Assembly (NCBI GenBank): GCA_033239125.1
Contig: BSWB01000001.1
Location: 55,581,501 to 55,645,500 of the forward strand
Length of the DNA stretch: 64,000 nt
Direction of reading: 5' to 3'
Source: Fagopyrum homotropicum
Lineage: Eukaryota > Streptophyta > Magnoliopsida > Caryophyllales > Polygonaceae
In this document: positions 19,688 to 30,421 of the stretch, one piece after another
How positions within the stretch are numbered: position 1 is the stretch's first letter
How the letters are laid out: every line of letters begins with the position of its first letter
The notes under the pieces: generated by a model
What the model saw: only the letters and a program-made list of their open reading frames with translations
Databases searched by the model: none
Told to the model about the DNA's origin: nothing
Made by a program: the position numbers and the translations under genes

Positions 19688-21502
19688 TGTAGGAGCCTAG
19701 TTACTGAGTTGCTGAGAGAGTGAGCTGAGGACCTAGTTTATGCCTAGACCGCCCCTGCGTAACCCTGTAGGCGCCGCTGCTGTTTGCCTGGGCCGCCTCT
19801 ACGGTTCACAGAGTCCGCCCCTGCGGCTCTTTGTGTCTGCAACCATCTTCTTTGACTCGTTGACTCGTGATTTACTCTTTTCAACCTTTATAACCTTCAT
19901 GTCTTTTCTTCTGATGAGGGTTTATTATTTCCCACTTCATCTCTCCCCAACATACATCTTCTTCTCCTCTCTTTTCTCTTGGATCATCTTTGATCTTCTT
20001 TGAGTTTTGTGAGTTTTCAAAGCCTTTTGAGCTTGTCTTGCTTGCTGTTTGTGGTTGATGATGTTGTTGTACCTTGTTGAGCCAGCTTGGGGTTGTGGTG
20101 CTGTTGTGTTTGATCTGTGGAAGTCCAGCTTGGTAAGCTTTCATGGCTTCCTTTCTTTCCTTCTTCTTTTCTTCATCTTTTTTCCCCTTTCTATAGTCTA
20201 GCTTAGGTTCCTTAGGCTTGGATCATGCTTCAGCCATGTTTGGCATGTGTTGATGTATATATATGTATGTTTTGTATGTATGTTGATGTTTGAGTGAAGA
20301 AGGAGTAAAAGAATCGAAGGAAGAAGCGAAGAAAGGGCTGAAGTGGTTCCTCTGCTGTCCAGCCGCCCCTGCCCCACCTTGCAGCCGCCATAGCCCCGGC
20401 AGGACCCGCCCCTGCGACACTTATGATCCGCCTCTACGCCCAACTACATCACCTAGGTTCTTCTCTTGGTTCTGCAGGTGTGTATTGCTTTTAGGTTTAC
20501 CTTAGGATGCCTTTGTTCCTTCCTTTCCTAGGGTGAGTGTATAGGATCATGCTAGATGTGCGAGGTTGTGTTTTAATGAGGTTATGATCAGTTTATGCTT
20601 TGTACGGCTTTAAGGACTTGGGTTGATATTGTTTAAGGTTTTAAGGTTGAGTATGATCCCATGGATCCCTTTGGGTCTAGGTGTGACCCCTTTGAATAAA
20701 TAGAGGTTGATATCTTTCTATGCCTTGTTATTAGGCAATGCCCCTCTCTCAGGATTGGAGGTTATTGTGGTTGAGATATGTAAGAGGTTGAGGTAAGTTT
20801 GTAGGACTTAGCTACCATCCTTATTTTGGGTGTTTACATGAGTGGTTGTGCTTTATATGTTTGCTATGATAGCATGAGTTGTGGTTTATACCGACCTATG
20901 TTTTGTTGACTGGCCCACTGCGTGGTTGTGATAACCTTTCCCTTTCATCCCGTAGTGGATTCAGGGAGGTTCTCTGACGTCAAGTTAGTCTTGTTTACAG
21001 GAAGGGCACAATAAACTCCCATAGGGTACACGGATTGTGTGACCGATACTCTTACAACTAAACATAGCACTCAAAGGCGGGGATGTATCGGTCCTCGTGT
21101 CACATACTTTCATGTGTATATATATATGACTTGAGTGAATAACTATTATATAAAGATGATAAAGTGGGTAAATGTGTGATAACATGCTGCTGGGTGATCT
21201 AGTAGAGTGGCAGACCGAGGACCTCTGGTACATAGGATGGTGCTGTCTTTGGGGTTGTTTACCTTTCCCTACTGCGTGAGGATGATCTTTGTTACCTCAT
21301 GTCTGAGGACGTTTTTGTTTATACTCGGCTATGTTGTTTTACCTTTTGGTTGTACACTTTATACAGTTTTATGTATTTGTTTTTATATCTTTCAATGCCA
21401 TATTGTAAGGTCTAGTGAACTTGTTGTCAGGTCAGGGTCAGGATCCATTGTGAGATCCTTACCCAATGTGACGCTCTAAATCCCGCAGTTTGGGGTGATA
21501 CA
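19688..21502 (+). repeat. 5' LTR of Tekay element D1
   Basis: TGTAGGAGCC...GGGGTGATACA, about 1.8 kb. GCCGCCCCTGCG-type repeats at about 19749-19832 (U3) and 20361-20437 (leader) flank a TATA box at 19887-19894. It faces the D4 LTR head to head, 192 bases apart. Confidence 0.88.
19887..19894 (+). promoter_or_regulatory. TATA box of D1 LTR
   Basis: TTTATAAC in CAACCTTTATAACC; the same position in D2 has TTTATAGG (30622-30629) and in D4 CTATAAG. GC-rich repeats lie on both sides. Confidence 0.5.
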
Positions 21503-21506
21503 AAGT

Positions 21507-21518
21507 TGGTATCAGCGC
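21507..21518 (+). other. primer binding site, initiator-Met type (D1)
   Basis: TGGTATCAGCGC, one change from TGGTATCAGAGC, four bases after the LTR end. Typical of Tekay/Del elements. Confidence 0.88.
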
Positions 21519-21730
21519 ACTAGGTTGACAACAATGGCACTTGCTACTTGCAATGAGGTTTGATAGGTAAAATGAACGGAACCCGAAAGGGGTTTGACGT
21601 TTTCAAAATGTTTTTGGTTTTAAATGTGGTTTGGGTTAGAATGTACGAGAAGTCGCCACATCTGCTATGGATCTTCGCAGTATAGATATGTGTATATATG
21701 TATTATAGATTATGTTTGTATATGTGTTAA

Positions 21731-21757
21731 GTATATATATATATATATATATATATA
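21731..21757. repeat. TA microsatellite
   Basis: About 13 TA units in the D1 untranslated leader, preceded by a GT-rich stretch. No equivalent run is seen at the matching place in D2 (about 32500). Confidence 0.9.
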
Positions 21758-21811
21758 CCTATACATATGGCTTATTTAGAACCTTATAAGTTAGGTGTGC
21801 ATACCCCGCAT

Positions 21812-23175
21812 ATGGATCAGAGAGAGCTACTGTTGTAGGCAGACGTAGAGGTAGGCCACCCCTTCTTCCGGGTGTGGTAGATGAGGGACCAAATCCCGTT
21901 GTTGATCCACCAATGGTGGGGGATGTACATAAGGAGGTCGCTGAGAGTGTCGTCCCAAAGACGAGGAGTGGTGGATCGAGGAGACATCATTCATAGCGAG
22001 GCCATTCTGACGATTCGGATCGTGTCTCCATGGGCGCCAGAGTTTAGAGAGTACCTCAGACGTTTTAAGGAGGCTGTCATAGCTGGAAGACGGGCCCAGA
22101 AATACCAGGGCATGAGGGATCTTCTGAGATGTCTCAGGGAGCCACATAGGTGCGAGCTATGCCGGCACGTGCTGCTGAGACTCATCGAGCTGTGGAGGAG
22201 ACCATAGGGCCTCGACCAAATGTCTGGTTGAAGGCATTTCATCACCAGGGAGTACAACCCTTTGCGGAAGAGATTGGTTTATAGACTGAGGTATGGATAG
22301 GACATGTAGACTCAGCCTTAGAGTCTATCAGATATCTTGAGGATAGACGGATAGAGATAGTTTAGTCTCTATTTCGTGGCCTTGCACATCAGTGGTGGAG
22401 GACTGTACGGACTAGATCCACCAGTTATGATCACATGAGGAGCATGATTCGAGAGCAGTTCTGCCCTGCCTCACTGAGGAGGGAGAAGTTACAGGACTTC
22501 GTGGAGGTTGGTTTTGAGGATGTACCTTTGTTAGACGCCATCCGCCGCTTCCAGACTGAGTTAGCTTTGTTGGTCAAGCTGCACCATCTGAGGACCAGCA
22601 TATGTATTTGTTGTCTCGTCGTCTGAGGGAGAGCACACGTTCATACATGGCGGGATTCAATTACGAGTCCCTAGCTATTATCATGACCGGGCTTTTGCTA
22701 TGAGAGGAAGTGAGCCAACCAGAGGAGAGCTTCTCAAATGGGACGGTCTGAGAAGAGGCATCGCACTGGACAAACCGATGGAATTGGAGGAGCATCTGGT
22801 TCTAGACAAGACCAGAGACATCAGAGTTACCCCTCGTCTGCACTAACTGTAGACAAGGGACAACAGTGTTATAACTCTGGTGATCCTGGCCATTTGAAGC
22901 CAAATTGTCCCCGACCAGTTGTAACATGTTACACTTGTGGTAGACCAGGACATTGAGTTGCCTTCTGTAGGCAAGGTGGAGTTGCATCTCAGCAGGGTTC
23001 TTCCCCTCCTAGTGTAGTAGGAGGTGGTCAGAGGACACCTCAACAACAGACACAAGGACAGCAGAGAGTCCCAGATCGTCCATCTACTGAGGGATCTGTT
23101 CCCGGGCCGAGTAGAGGTAGAGGTCGTGGTGGGAGTACCATAGATGCCACAGAAGCTTAGGCTAGAGCGTTTGAG
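21812..23175 (+). pseudogene. gag: Tekay gag pseudogene, D1
   Basis: Matches gag of D2. The N-terminal basic RGRPPL segment is at about 21840-21865, out of frame with the ATG at 21812. The capsid core has EFREYLRRFKEAV and a WLKAFH segment. The matrix/capsid end has REQFCPASLRREKLQDFVE (about 22450-22510). Two zinc knuckles follow at about 22862-22970: the first has Cys replaced (CYNSGDPGHLKPNC), the second (CYTCGRPGH) is broken by a TGA. Several frameshifts and stops are present. The product would form the particle and bind RNA. Confidence 0.82.
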
Positions 23176-23729
23176 TTGAGGAGTGTAGAGGATCCACCTA
23201 CACCGGCTCCTACAATTACCATTCTACTTCATCGTTTACTTGTTAGTGTTTTGTTTGATACTGGTGCTACACATTAATTTATTTCTGATACATGTGTTGA
23301 GCGTCTGAGTTTAGCTACCATAGAGGGGATACTCTTTACTATATGGTTACACGATGGTAGCCGGGTCCGAGGTACCCGTGAGATACGTAGTTGTCCCTTT
23401 CGTTTAGGGACTCGTGTTTTACTTGTTGACTTCTTAGTCATGCCATTGATGCATGAAGAAGTCATATTAGGTATGGATTGGATGCGGAGACACCGTGCGG
23501 TTTTTGATGTTGGTAGACGGACTATTACAGTCTCTACCAAGGTTGGTCAGATTGACGTCTTCCGGGTTGGGACCTTGGGAAGACAGGTTTTGTCATCAGT
23601 GCCGTACGAGCAGCTAGACTGATTGAACAGGGAGGTCATGCCTTCTGGTGCTACTCCATGAAGGATGGAGAGAGTCCAGCCTTGGAGGACATACCAGTGG
23701 TCTGAGATTTTGCAGATGTGTTTGCCGAG
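23176..23729 (+). pseudogene. Tekay protease region, D1 (cut by solo LTR)
   Basis: Contains VLFDTGATH (active site DTG) with a TAA directly after His at about 23275, then ISDTCVERL and HEEVILGMDWMRRHRAVFDVGRRTITV. After the protease comes the link to RT (FADVFAE region). It is cut at 23729 by the C-type solo LTR, with target-site copies CCGAG/CTGAG. Confidence 0.82.
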
Positions 23730-24872
23730 TGTACGCTCGAAAGTGTGCGTCACAAAGTCTTAAATTTATAAAACTGAAATCAAGCAAAGGGAGCCCATAG
23801 TGTACGGATCGGAATAGTAAAGCAAGAATTCTAGAGTATCGAACTCAAGGATTTGGGAGGAACAAATTCAGTTTATAAAGATCGTCAGGCAAGTAAAAAC
23901 TTTAAGACTTATTGGGAAAACAACGATTCTAAAGATTCATTTATCCAATAGTAGCAATCGATTCAAGATGTTCTAAAGATATAAGGACAGAGTCGGTATT
24001 GCAAAGGTATAACTAAAGCAAGGCAATGTATGGTGAAGTTCCAAAACCCTATATGTCTCACCCAAAGGCTCTCTCTATAAAGTTTGTTGAGGCTGCAATA
24101 TAAAAAGGATCAAAGGATAAGAATTACTCTCAAATACCCATGCCCAAACCCAAGGGAATCAAAGATAAGCCAAAACGGTTAAGATTGTGACACTCGAAAC
24201 TGAAGCAGAGGATGTTGAGTCTCACTACTACCTAGGAAAGGTAAACCAAGACAAGGTTTAAGCATATCTTTATCTTTGGATCAAAGCAAAAGCAAAGGAC
24301 GTACGACAGAGGAAACCACGGTTGGATCTTGAGAAACCACGGCATTGGAACTCAAGAACAGGCCGTGGAAAAGGTCGACGACGAGGTTTCTCGCAACTCT
24401 CAGGATCCAATCTGTTTAAGTTCAATCTATCATCTTCTAAGCCACAACTATCAACCCTTCACCTTAGAATCGCTTAAGTTTTTTAGCCAACAATCATCAT
24501 TGTAAAATCAACAATCAAATAGGAATGGAACAAAAGATAGAACTTTCAAACCTTAATGAAAAACACCGAAATCAATCCCAATAAAACAAATAATCCGTCA
24601 ATGTGTTCAATGTATAGGGAATAAAAGAAGAATCTCTCACAATACTCAAGGAACAAAAGAAGAACGGGATGTCAATCCGCCTTCTATCGAAACCCTAAGA
24701 TCTTTCTCCAAGTACGCAATCTCAAAGTGCGTCCTTCTCCAAATCTCCCTTGTACGCGATCAAATCTTCCCAAGAAATGCCTTGAAATGCCTTTAATGCA
24801 AGTCCAATGCCAGCCGTCCTTCTCGTCGGTGGGGGTCCAAGTCCGCCCTTCAATGTTGAAGGCTATAGAACA

Positions 24873-24880
24873 TTTATAGG
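24873..24880 (-). promoter_or_regulatory. TATA box of C-type solo LTR
   Basis: CCTATAAA on the minus strand, placed between the U3 tandem repeats and the leader repeats. Confidence 0.5.
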
Positions 24881-24929
24881 GATAAATCTAGGGTTTCAAG
24901 GTAAAACCCTAAATATTTGGGCTGAAAAG

Positions 24930-25060
24930 AAGTCTAGCGTGCTGGTATCAGAAAATACTCTAGGCTGTGTCAGACGGTATTAGAGGATACTTTGGCGCGT
25001 CAGACGGTATCAGAAGATACTTTGGCACGTTAGACGTTCAGAAGATACTTTGGTGCGACC
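24930..25060 (-). repeat. tandem GTCAGACGGTATCAGAAGAT repeats in U3
   Basis: Three to four degenerate units of about 35-40 bases, each containing TATCAGAAGATACTTTGG or a close variant, just upstream of the TATA box. A U3 repeat array specific to this LTR family. Confidence 0.8.
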
Positions 25061-25297
25061 TAGCTTCCTTTTATGCTCCTTTTTTCTCCCTCTTCAAGGC
25101 TTGATCCATAAATATGCCATTTCGCTCCATAATTCGCCAAATTACCTACAAATACAATAAAACCCTATGTAGACCTCTATTCTCGCAAAGTAGGTGAATA
25201 TAACGATAATTGCTATGAATGTATGTCTATGCATGCAAAATATAGGGAAAATCTATATAAAAACATGCCCAAATATAGGTCCTAATTCATGTCATCA

Positions 25298-26130
25298 CTG
25301 AGCCGTCGAGCTTGCCGCCTCAAAAGAGTGTGGATTTCAGTATAGAGTTAGAGCTTGGTACGAGACCCATCTGGAAGGCCCCATATCGTATGGCACCTGT
25401 CGAGATGTTGGAGCTGAAGAAGCAACTCGAGGAGTTGGCTGAGAAGGGCTTCATACGCCCTAGTGTTTCCCCATTGGATGCACCTGTCCTCTTCGTGAGG
25501 AAGAAAGATGGATCATTGAGGTTATGCGTTGATTACAAAGAGCTGAACAAGGTGACCATCAAGAACAGGTATTCACTGCCTTGTATTGATGATCTACTTG
25601 ATCAGCTTCAGGGACGGACAATTTTCTCCCGGATTGAGTTGCGCTCAAGATATCACCAGCTGAGGGTGAAAGAGCAGGACGTGCACAAGACCAAATTTCG
25701 TACCCGTTATGGACACTATGAGTTTGTAGTAATGCCATTTGGGCTGACGAATGCCCCAACAGTTTTCATGGAGTTGATGAACAATATCTTCAATGACTTC
25801 CTTTATCAGTTTGTGGTGGTCTTCATTGATGCAATTTTGGTATACTCTTGTAGCAGAGAGGAGCATGTCGGTCATCTGAGGACGGTTTTGCAGATTTTGA
25901 GTAATAGAGAGTTGTATGCCAAGCTCTCTAAGTGCGAGTTTTGGGTGTCTGAGGTTGCTTTCCTTGGACATATCGTCTCCGCCGATGGAATTATGGTTGA
26001 CCCGGCGAAGATCGAGTATGTTGTTGCATGAACGACATCGACGGACGTCAAGGAAGTGCGTAGCTTCCTTGGCCAAGCCGATTATTACAAATGTTTTGTG
26101 GAGGGATTTTTTGTGATTTCCCGCCCACTT
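25298..26130 (+). pseudogene. Tekay reverse transcriptase, D1
   Basis: Frame open 25312-26031. RT motifs: RPIWKAPYRMAPVEMLELK, GFIRPSVSPLDAPVLFVRKKDGSLRLCVDY, NRYSLPCIDDLLDQL, MPFGLTNAPTVFMELMN. The catalytic box reads FIDAILVYS, so the second Asp of the usual FIDD is Ala and polymerase activity should be absent. TGA at 26029-26031 replaces Trp. The region continues in the same frame through the connection domain (VRSFLGQADYYKCFVEGF). Confidence 0.9.
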
Positions 26131-26640
26131 ACTAGTCTTCTGAGGAAGACTACCATATCTGTGTGGACCGACCAGTGTGCCTAGAGTTTTGAGGAGTTGA
26201 AGAGGCATTTGACTTCTGCCCCAGTCTTGACACACCCATAGGCTTCTGATGATTTTGTGGTCTATAGTGATGCATCCAAGCTAGGCTTGGGATGTGTACT
26301 GATGTAGAGGGGCAAAGTGATTGCTTATGCGTCTAGACAGTTGAAGACGTATGAGGAGAACTACCCGGCTCACGATCTGGAGTTGGCTGTGGTAGTTCAT
26401 GCTTTGAAGATCTGGAGACATTACATGTATGATACTACATGTCAGATCTTCACAGACCATAAGAGTCTAAAGTATATTTTCACGCAGCGAGAGTTGAATA
26501 ACCGCCAACGTCGATGGCTTGAGTTGATCAAGAACTTTGACCTTGAGATTTTTTATCATCTTGGAAAGGCGAATGTTGTAGCTGACGCCTTGAGCAGGAA
26601 GACGCCTTGAGAGAATGCGATTGCGAGATTAACAATACAA
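26131..26640 (+). pseudogene. Tekay RNase H, D1
   Basis: Same frame as RT with several stops (26181, 26239 and 26305 regions; CAG or GAG to TAG). Motifs: VYSDASKLGLGCVL, VIAYASRQLKTYEENYPAHDLELAVVVHALKIWRHY, FTDHKSLKYIFTQREL, NVVADALSRK. The Asp and Glu residues of the active site are in place. It would degrade RNA in RNA-DNA hybrids during cDNA synthesis. Confidence 0.9.
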
Positions 26641-28173
26641 CCTCAACTTTAGAGGGGTCTAGCTTGGCTAGAGATGGACATCCAGTTTCCTGATGAGGAT
26701 GCCTAGTTACAAGCTTTAGAGGTTTTACATGGTTTTGTTGGATGAGATCCAACAGAAGCATGGGACCTGCCCGACTATGAGGAGGACCAGAGAGAGGATG
26801 TCTCATGTTGAGGCACTACAATTCTCCATTGGGGCTGATGGAGTCATGAGGCGACATGACCACATCTGTGTACGTACTGATGCAGAGTTAAGATAGAGGA
26901 TTTACAACAGGCTCACTGTACACCTTACTCATTACATCCAGGTACGAGTAAGATGTACCATGATGTGAGAAATTCATATAGGTGGGGAGAGCAGAAGCCC
27001 GATGTAGCCATATTTGTGGCTCAGTGTGCAACTTGTTAGCAAATCAAGATAGAGCGTTGCAAACCTGGAGATGAGCTCTATCCACTACCACTACCGTAGT
27101 GGAAGTGTGAGGATGTCCCCATGGACTTTGTGACGAGTTTGGGGTCCAGTAGAAGTTTTGATGCTATATGGGTTGTTGTTGACAAACTGACGAAGACGAC
27201 ACGTTTCATTCCTATCAAAGAGACGTGGCCATTGAGCAGGTTAGCTGAGGAGTACACTAGAAAGATAGTGAGACTCCATGGTGTACCGAGGATGATCGTC
27301 TCTAATAGAGATGGACGGTTTACCTCGAGGTTTTGGCAGTAGATTCAGACTGCTTCGGGGACGAGCCTACACTTCACGACTGTGTTTCATCCCCAGACAG
27401 ATGGTGAGTCTGAGAGGACCATCCAGACCTTGGAGGATATGTTACGAGCTTGTGTGTTTGATTGGAGACATGGATGGTATGATTACCTCCCACTTGTTGA
27501 GTTCTCATACAACAATAGGTAGCATGCATCTATTGGGATGACTCCTTATGAGGCACTGTATGGACGTAGGTGTCGTACACCTTTATGATGGGATGAGCCT
27601 AGTAGTATCAGTGGGATAGCGTTAGAGCAGATTTAGGATGATATGGCTCGAGTAGCGATGATCGAAGAGAGAATGCTGGCTACACAGATTCGCCAGAAGT
27701 CGTATGTAGACAAGAGGCGTCGGCTTCTAGAGTTCAGGGTAGGAGCTCATGTTTGGTTGAGAGTATCTCCGACCCTAAGCGTTAGACATTTTGACATAAA
27801 AGGGAAGTTGAGTCACCGATATGTTGGTCTTTTCGAGATACTAGACAGAGTTGGGAGGGCAACCTATATATTAGCATTGCCTCCGAGATTACAAGGTGTT
27901 CACCCTGTGTTCCATGTGTCTCAGGTGAGAGAGTACATACCAGATCCGAGGCACATTGTGAGTTATGATGATTTGGTGGTGGAGCCAGACCACACCTTTG
28001 CTTAGAATCCTTTTGTAGTCTTAGAACGAGATGTGAGACGCCTGCATTCGAAGGACATTCCTATGATGAGGATACAGTGGTGTAGACGTGGACCTGAGGA
28101 GGCTACACGGGAGACCGAGGATAGTATCCAGAGGAACTATCCAGAGTTCTTTGCTGAGATAGAACCTCTCTAA
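26641..28173 (+). pseudogene. Tekay integrase with chromodomain remnant, D1
   Basis: The HHCC domain is damaged (about 26900-27050; CATC followed by TAG). Catalytic core: MDFVTSLGSS with the first Asp, VSNRDGRF where the usual SDRD is SNRD (second catalytic Asp lost), and GESERTIQ with Glu. The GPF/core C-terminus and VFHVSQVREYIPDPRHIVSYDDL lead into a chromodomain-like end (VLERDVRRL, IQWCRRGPEEATRETEDSIQRNYPEFF, about 28010-28165). This domain reads modified histones to guide insertion in chromoviruses. D1 keeps its central part, D2 does not. Several TAG stops. Confidence 0.87.
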
Positions 28174-28980
28174 CTGACCATCTGTCTGAGTATGGAAATC
28201 AGTCGTAAAGTGTAGACTCGTCGCTAGAGCAATCTGAATATGTTGCTAGAACCTCAAGGTAAATTTCCCATCTCGATCTAAAACGATCGTCCTCGGTACA
28301 CAATGTATTCTCACTACCTGCCTAGTGTACTCCTCAGCTAATCGTCCCACTGGCCACGTCTTTTTGATAGGGATGAAACGTGCAATCTTCGTTAGTCTAT
28401 CAACAACATCCCATATAGCATCAAAATTTTACTAGGCCTCAATCCCGTCACGAAATCCATGGAGACATCCTCCCACTTCCACTACGGCACTGACACTGGA
28501 TGAAGCTCACATTCAGGTCTGCAATGCTCTATCTTGACATGTTGACAAGTCGCGCACTGTGCCACAAATCTGGCTACATCGGGCTTCAACCCTCCCAACA
28601 AGTATGACCTTCTTACATCATGGCACATCTTACTCGTACTTGGATATACTGTGTATGGTGTACAATGAGTCTCCTGGAAAATCCTCTATCTTAACTCTGC
28701 ATCAGCAGGTACACAAACGCGGTCATGGCATCTTATCACCCCATCTATTTCTATGGACAATTTTGGTGCCTCACCATGAGACATCCTCTCTCTAATCCTC
28801 ATAAGGGTCGGGCAGGTTCCCTGCTTCTGTTGGATCTCACCCAACAGACCAGGTAGAACCTCTAAGGTGTACAACTTGGCATCCTCATCAAGAAACTAGA
28901 TGTCAAACTCTAGACAAGCTAGATCCCTTTGAAGTTGAGGCTGAACTATAAGTCTCACAATCGCCTTCTCTCGAGACGCC
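28174..28980 (-). pseudogene. Tekay integrase 5' part, D3
   Basis: Minus-strand frame 28874-28686 encodes the pre-integrase segment (MYTLEVLPGLLGEIQQKQGTCPTLMRIRERM). Degenerate zinc-binding and core sequence follow to CAGACAGATGG (about 28180), equivalent to D1 position 27400. The C-terminal half and chromodomain are missing. Confidence 0.75.
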
Positions 28981-30180
28981 TTCCTACTTAGGGCGTCGGC
29001 GACAACGTTCTCCTTCCTTGGATGATATAGAATCTCAAGGTCAAAGCCCTTGATCAACTTGAGCCATCGACGCTGGCAGTTACTTAACTCCCACTGCGTA
29101 AAAATGTACTTCAGACTCTTATGGTCTGTGAAGATCTTACATGTACCACTATATAAGTAATGTGTCTAGATCTTAAAAGCATGAACTACCGCTGCCAACT
29201 CCAAATCATGAGTCGGGTAGTTCTCCTCATACGTCTTCAATTGTCGAGACACGTAAGCAATCACTCTGCCCCTCTATATCAACACACATCCCAAGCTTAG
29301 CTTGGATGCATCACTATGTACCACAAAATTTTCTGAACCCTCAGGTTGTGCCAAGATAGGAGAAAAAGTCAAAAACCTCTTCAACTCCTCAAAACTTTGG
29401 GCACACAACTCAAACCACACAAATATGGTAATCTTCCTCAATAAGCTCGTAAGTGCACGGGCAATCACAGAATATCCCTCTACAAATCGTCGGTAATAGC
29501 CGGCTAGGCCAAGAAAGCTACGCACTCTCTTGACGTTCGTCGGTGTCGTCCATGCTACAACAGACTCGATCTTCGCCGGATAAACCAAGATCCCATCGGC
29601 GGAGACAATATGACCGACATGCTCCTCTCTATCCCGCAGAATCTGTAAATCCGTCCTCAAATTATAGACATGCTCCTCTTTGCTACGACAGTACACCAGA
29701 ATGTCATCAATGACAACTACCACAAACTAATCGAGGAAGTCGATGAAAATACTGTTCATCAACTCAATAAAAATTGTTGTGGCATTCGTAAGCCCAAATG
29801 GAATCACTACAAACTCGTAGTATCCATAACTATCCAAAATGCCGTCCTATGCACATCTTGCTCTCTCACCCTCAGTTGGTGATATCTTGAACGTAAGTCA
29901 ATCAAGGAGAACACTGTCGCTCCCCGAAGCTGATCAAGAAGATCATCAATACGAGGTAGTAGATACTTGTTCTTGATGGTCACCTTGTTCAACTCTCTGT
30001 AGTCGATGCACAGTCTCAACGATTCATACTTCTTCAGCACGAAATGGACAGGTGCTCCCCATGGGGATACGCTATGGCGGATAAAGCCCTTCTCAGCCAA
30101 CTCCTCGAGTTTCTTCTTCAGCTCTAACATTCCGACAAGCGCCATATGATATGAGGCCTTCAAAATCTATCTTCTAATAG
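28981..30180 (-). pseudogene. Tekay RT and RNase H, D3
   Basis: RT blocks in 30163-29807 (GFIRHSVSPWGAPVHFVLKK, LRLCIDYRELNKVTIKNKYLL) and 29723-29274 (VVVIDDILVY, with both catalytic Asp retained and Phe changed to Val, then VRSFLGLAGYYRRFVEG). About 54 bases are missing after LQILRDREEH, removing the YAKLSKCEFW segment found in D1 and D2. RNase H follows (VHSDASKLSLGCVL) with stops. Confidence 0.83.
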
Positions 30181-30421
30181 GCTCCAACTCGATGCCGAAG
30201 TCCACACTCCTTTGACGCGGCAAGCTATACGGCTCATCAAATACGTTTGTAAACTCACAGACCAGTAGAATATCCTCCAATGTTGGACTCTCTTAATCCT
30301 TCATGGCATCATACCAGAAAGCATCACAACCCTATGTTATCAGCCTCGCTGCTCGTACAACACTGATGACAGATCCCGTCTTCCCAATGTCCCAACCTCG
30401 GAAGACCTATATCTGACCTAC
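30181..30421 (-). pseudogene. Tekay protease-RT linker, D3
   Basis: Matches D1 about 23570-23729 and D2 about 34285-34450 (GRRDLSSVL-type region through the segment before RT). The protease active site itself is not present; the D2 LTR starts at 30422. Confidence 0.7.

Larger units (their letters stand above)
23730..25297 (-). repeat. C-type Athila-like solo LTR inside D1 pol
   Basis: 1568 bases, TGATGACATG...CGAGCGTACA on the minus strand, flanked by CCGAG (23725-23729) and CTGAG (25298-25302), a 5-bp TSD with one later change. No internal sequence is present, so it arose by recombination between two LTRs. CCACGG/CCGTGG repeats in the leader (about 24315-24380); tandem GTCAGACGGTATCAGAAGAT-like repeats in U3 (24930-25060). 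Confidence 0.92.
19688..28173 (+). mobile_element. Tekay/Del-type chromovirus D1 (3' end lost, C-type solo LTR inside)
   Basis: Order: 5' LTR, initiator-Met PBS, gag with zinc knuckles, protease, RT, RNase H, integrase, chromodomain. The lineage is set by the PBS, the RT block MPFGLTNAP and the chromodomain-like end. A solo LTR interrupts it at 23730-25297. The 3' UTR and 3' LTR are missing; after the chromodomain the sequence passes directly into the inverted pol fragment D3. It begins inside the 3' UTR remnant of D4. Confidence 0.9.
28174..30421 (-). mobile_element. Tekay-type pol fragment D3
   Basis: Minus-strand segment from the end of protease to the integrase core. It is cut on the right by the D2 LTR at 30422 and on the left abuts the inverted D1 end near 28165-28174, where GAGAGG/CCTCTC may have given microhomology. 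The gag and 5' LTR that belonged to it may be those of D6 (38744-40872), with D2 inserted between and a later deletion; this is inference. Confidence 0.82.
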
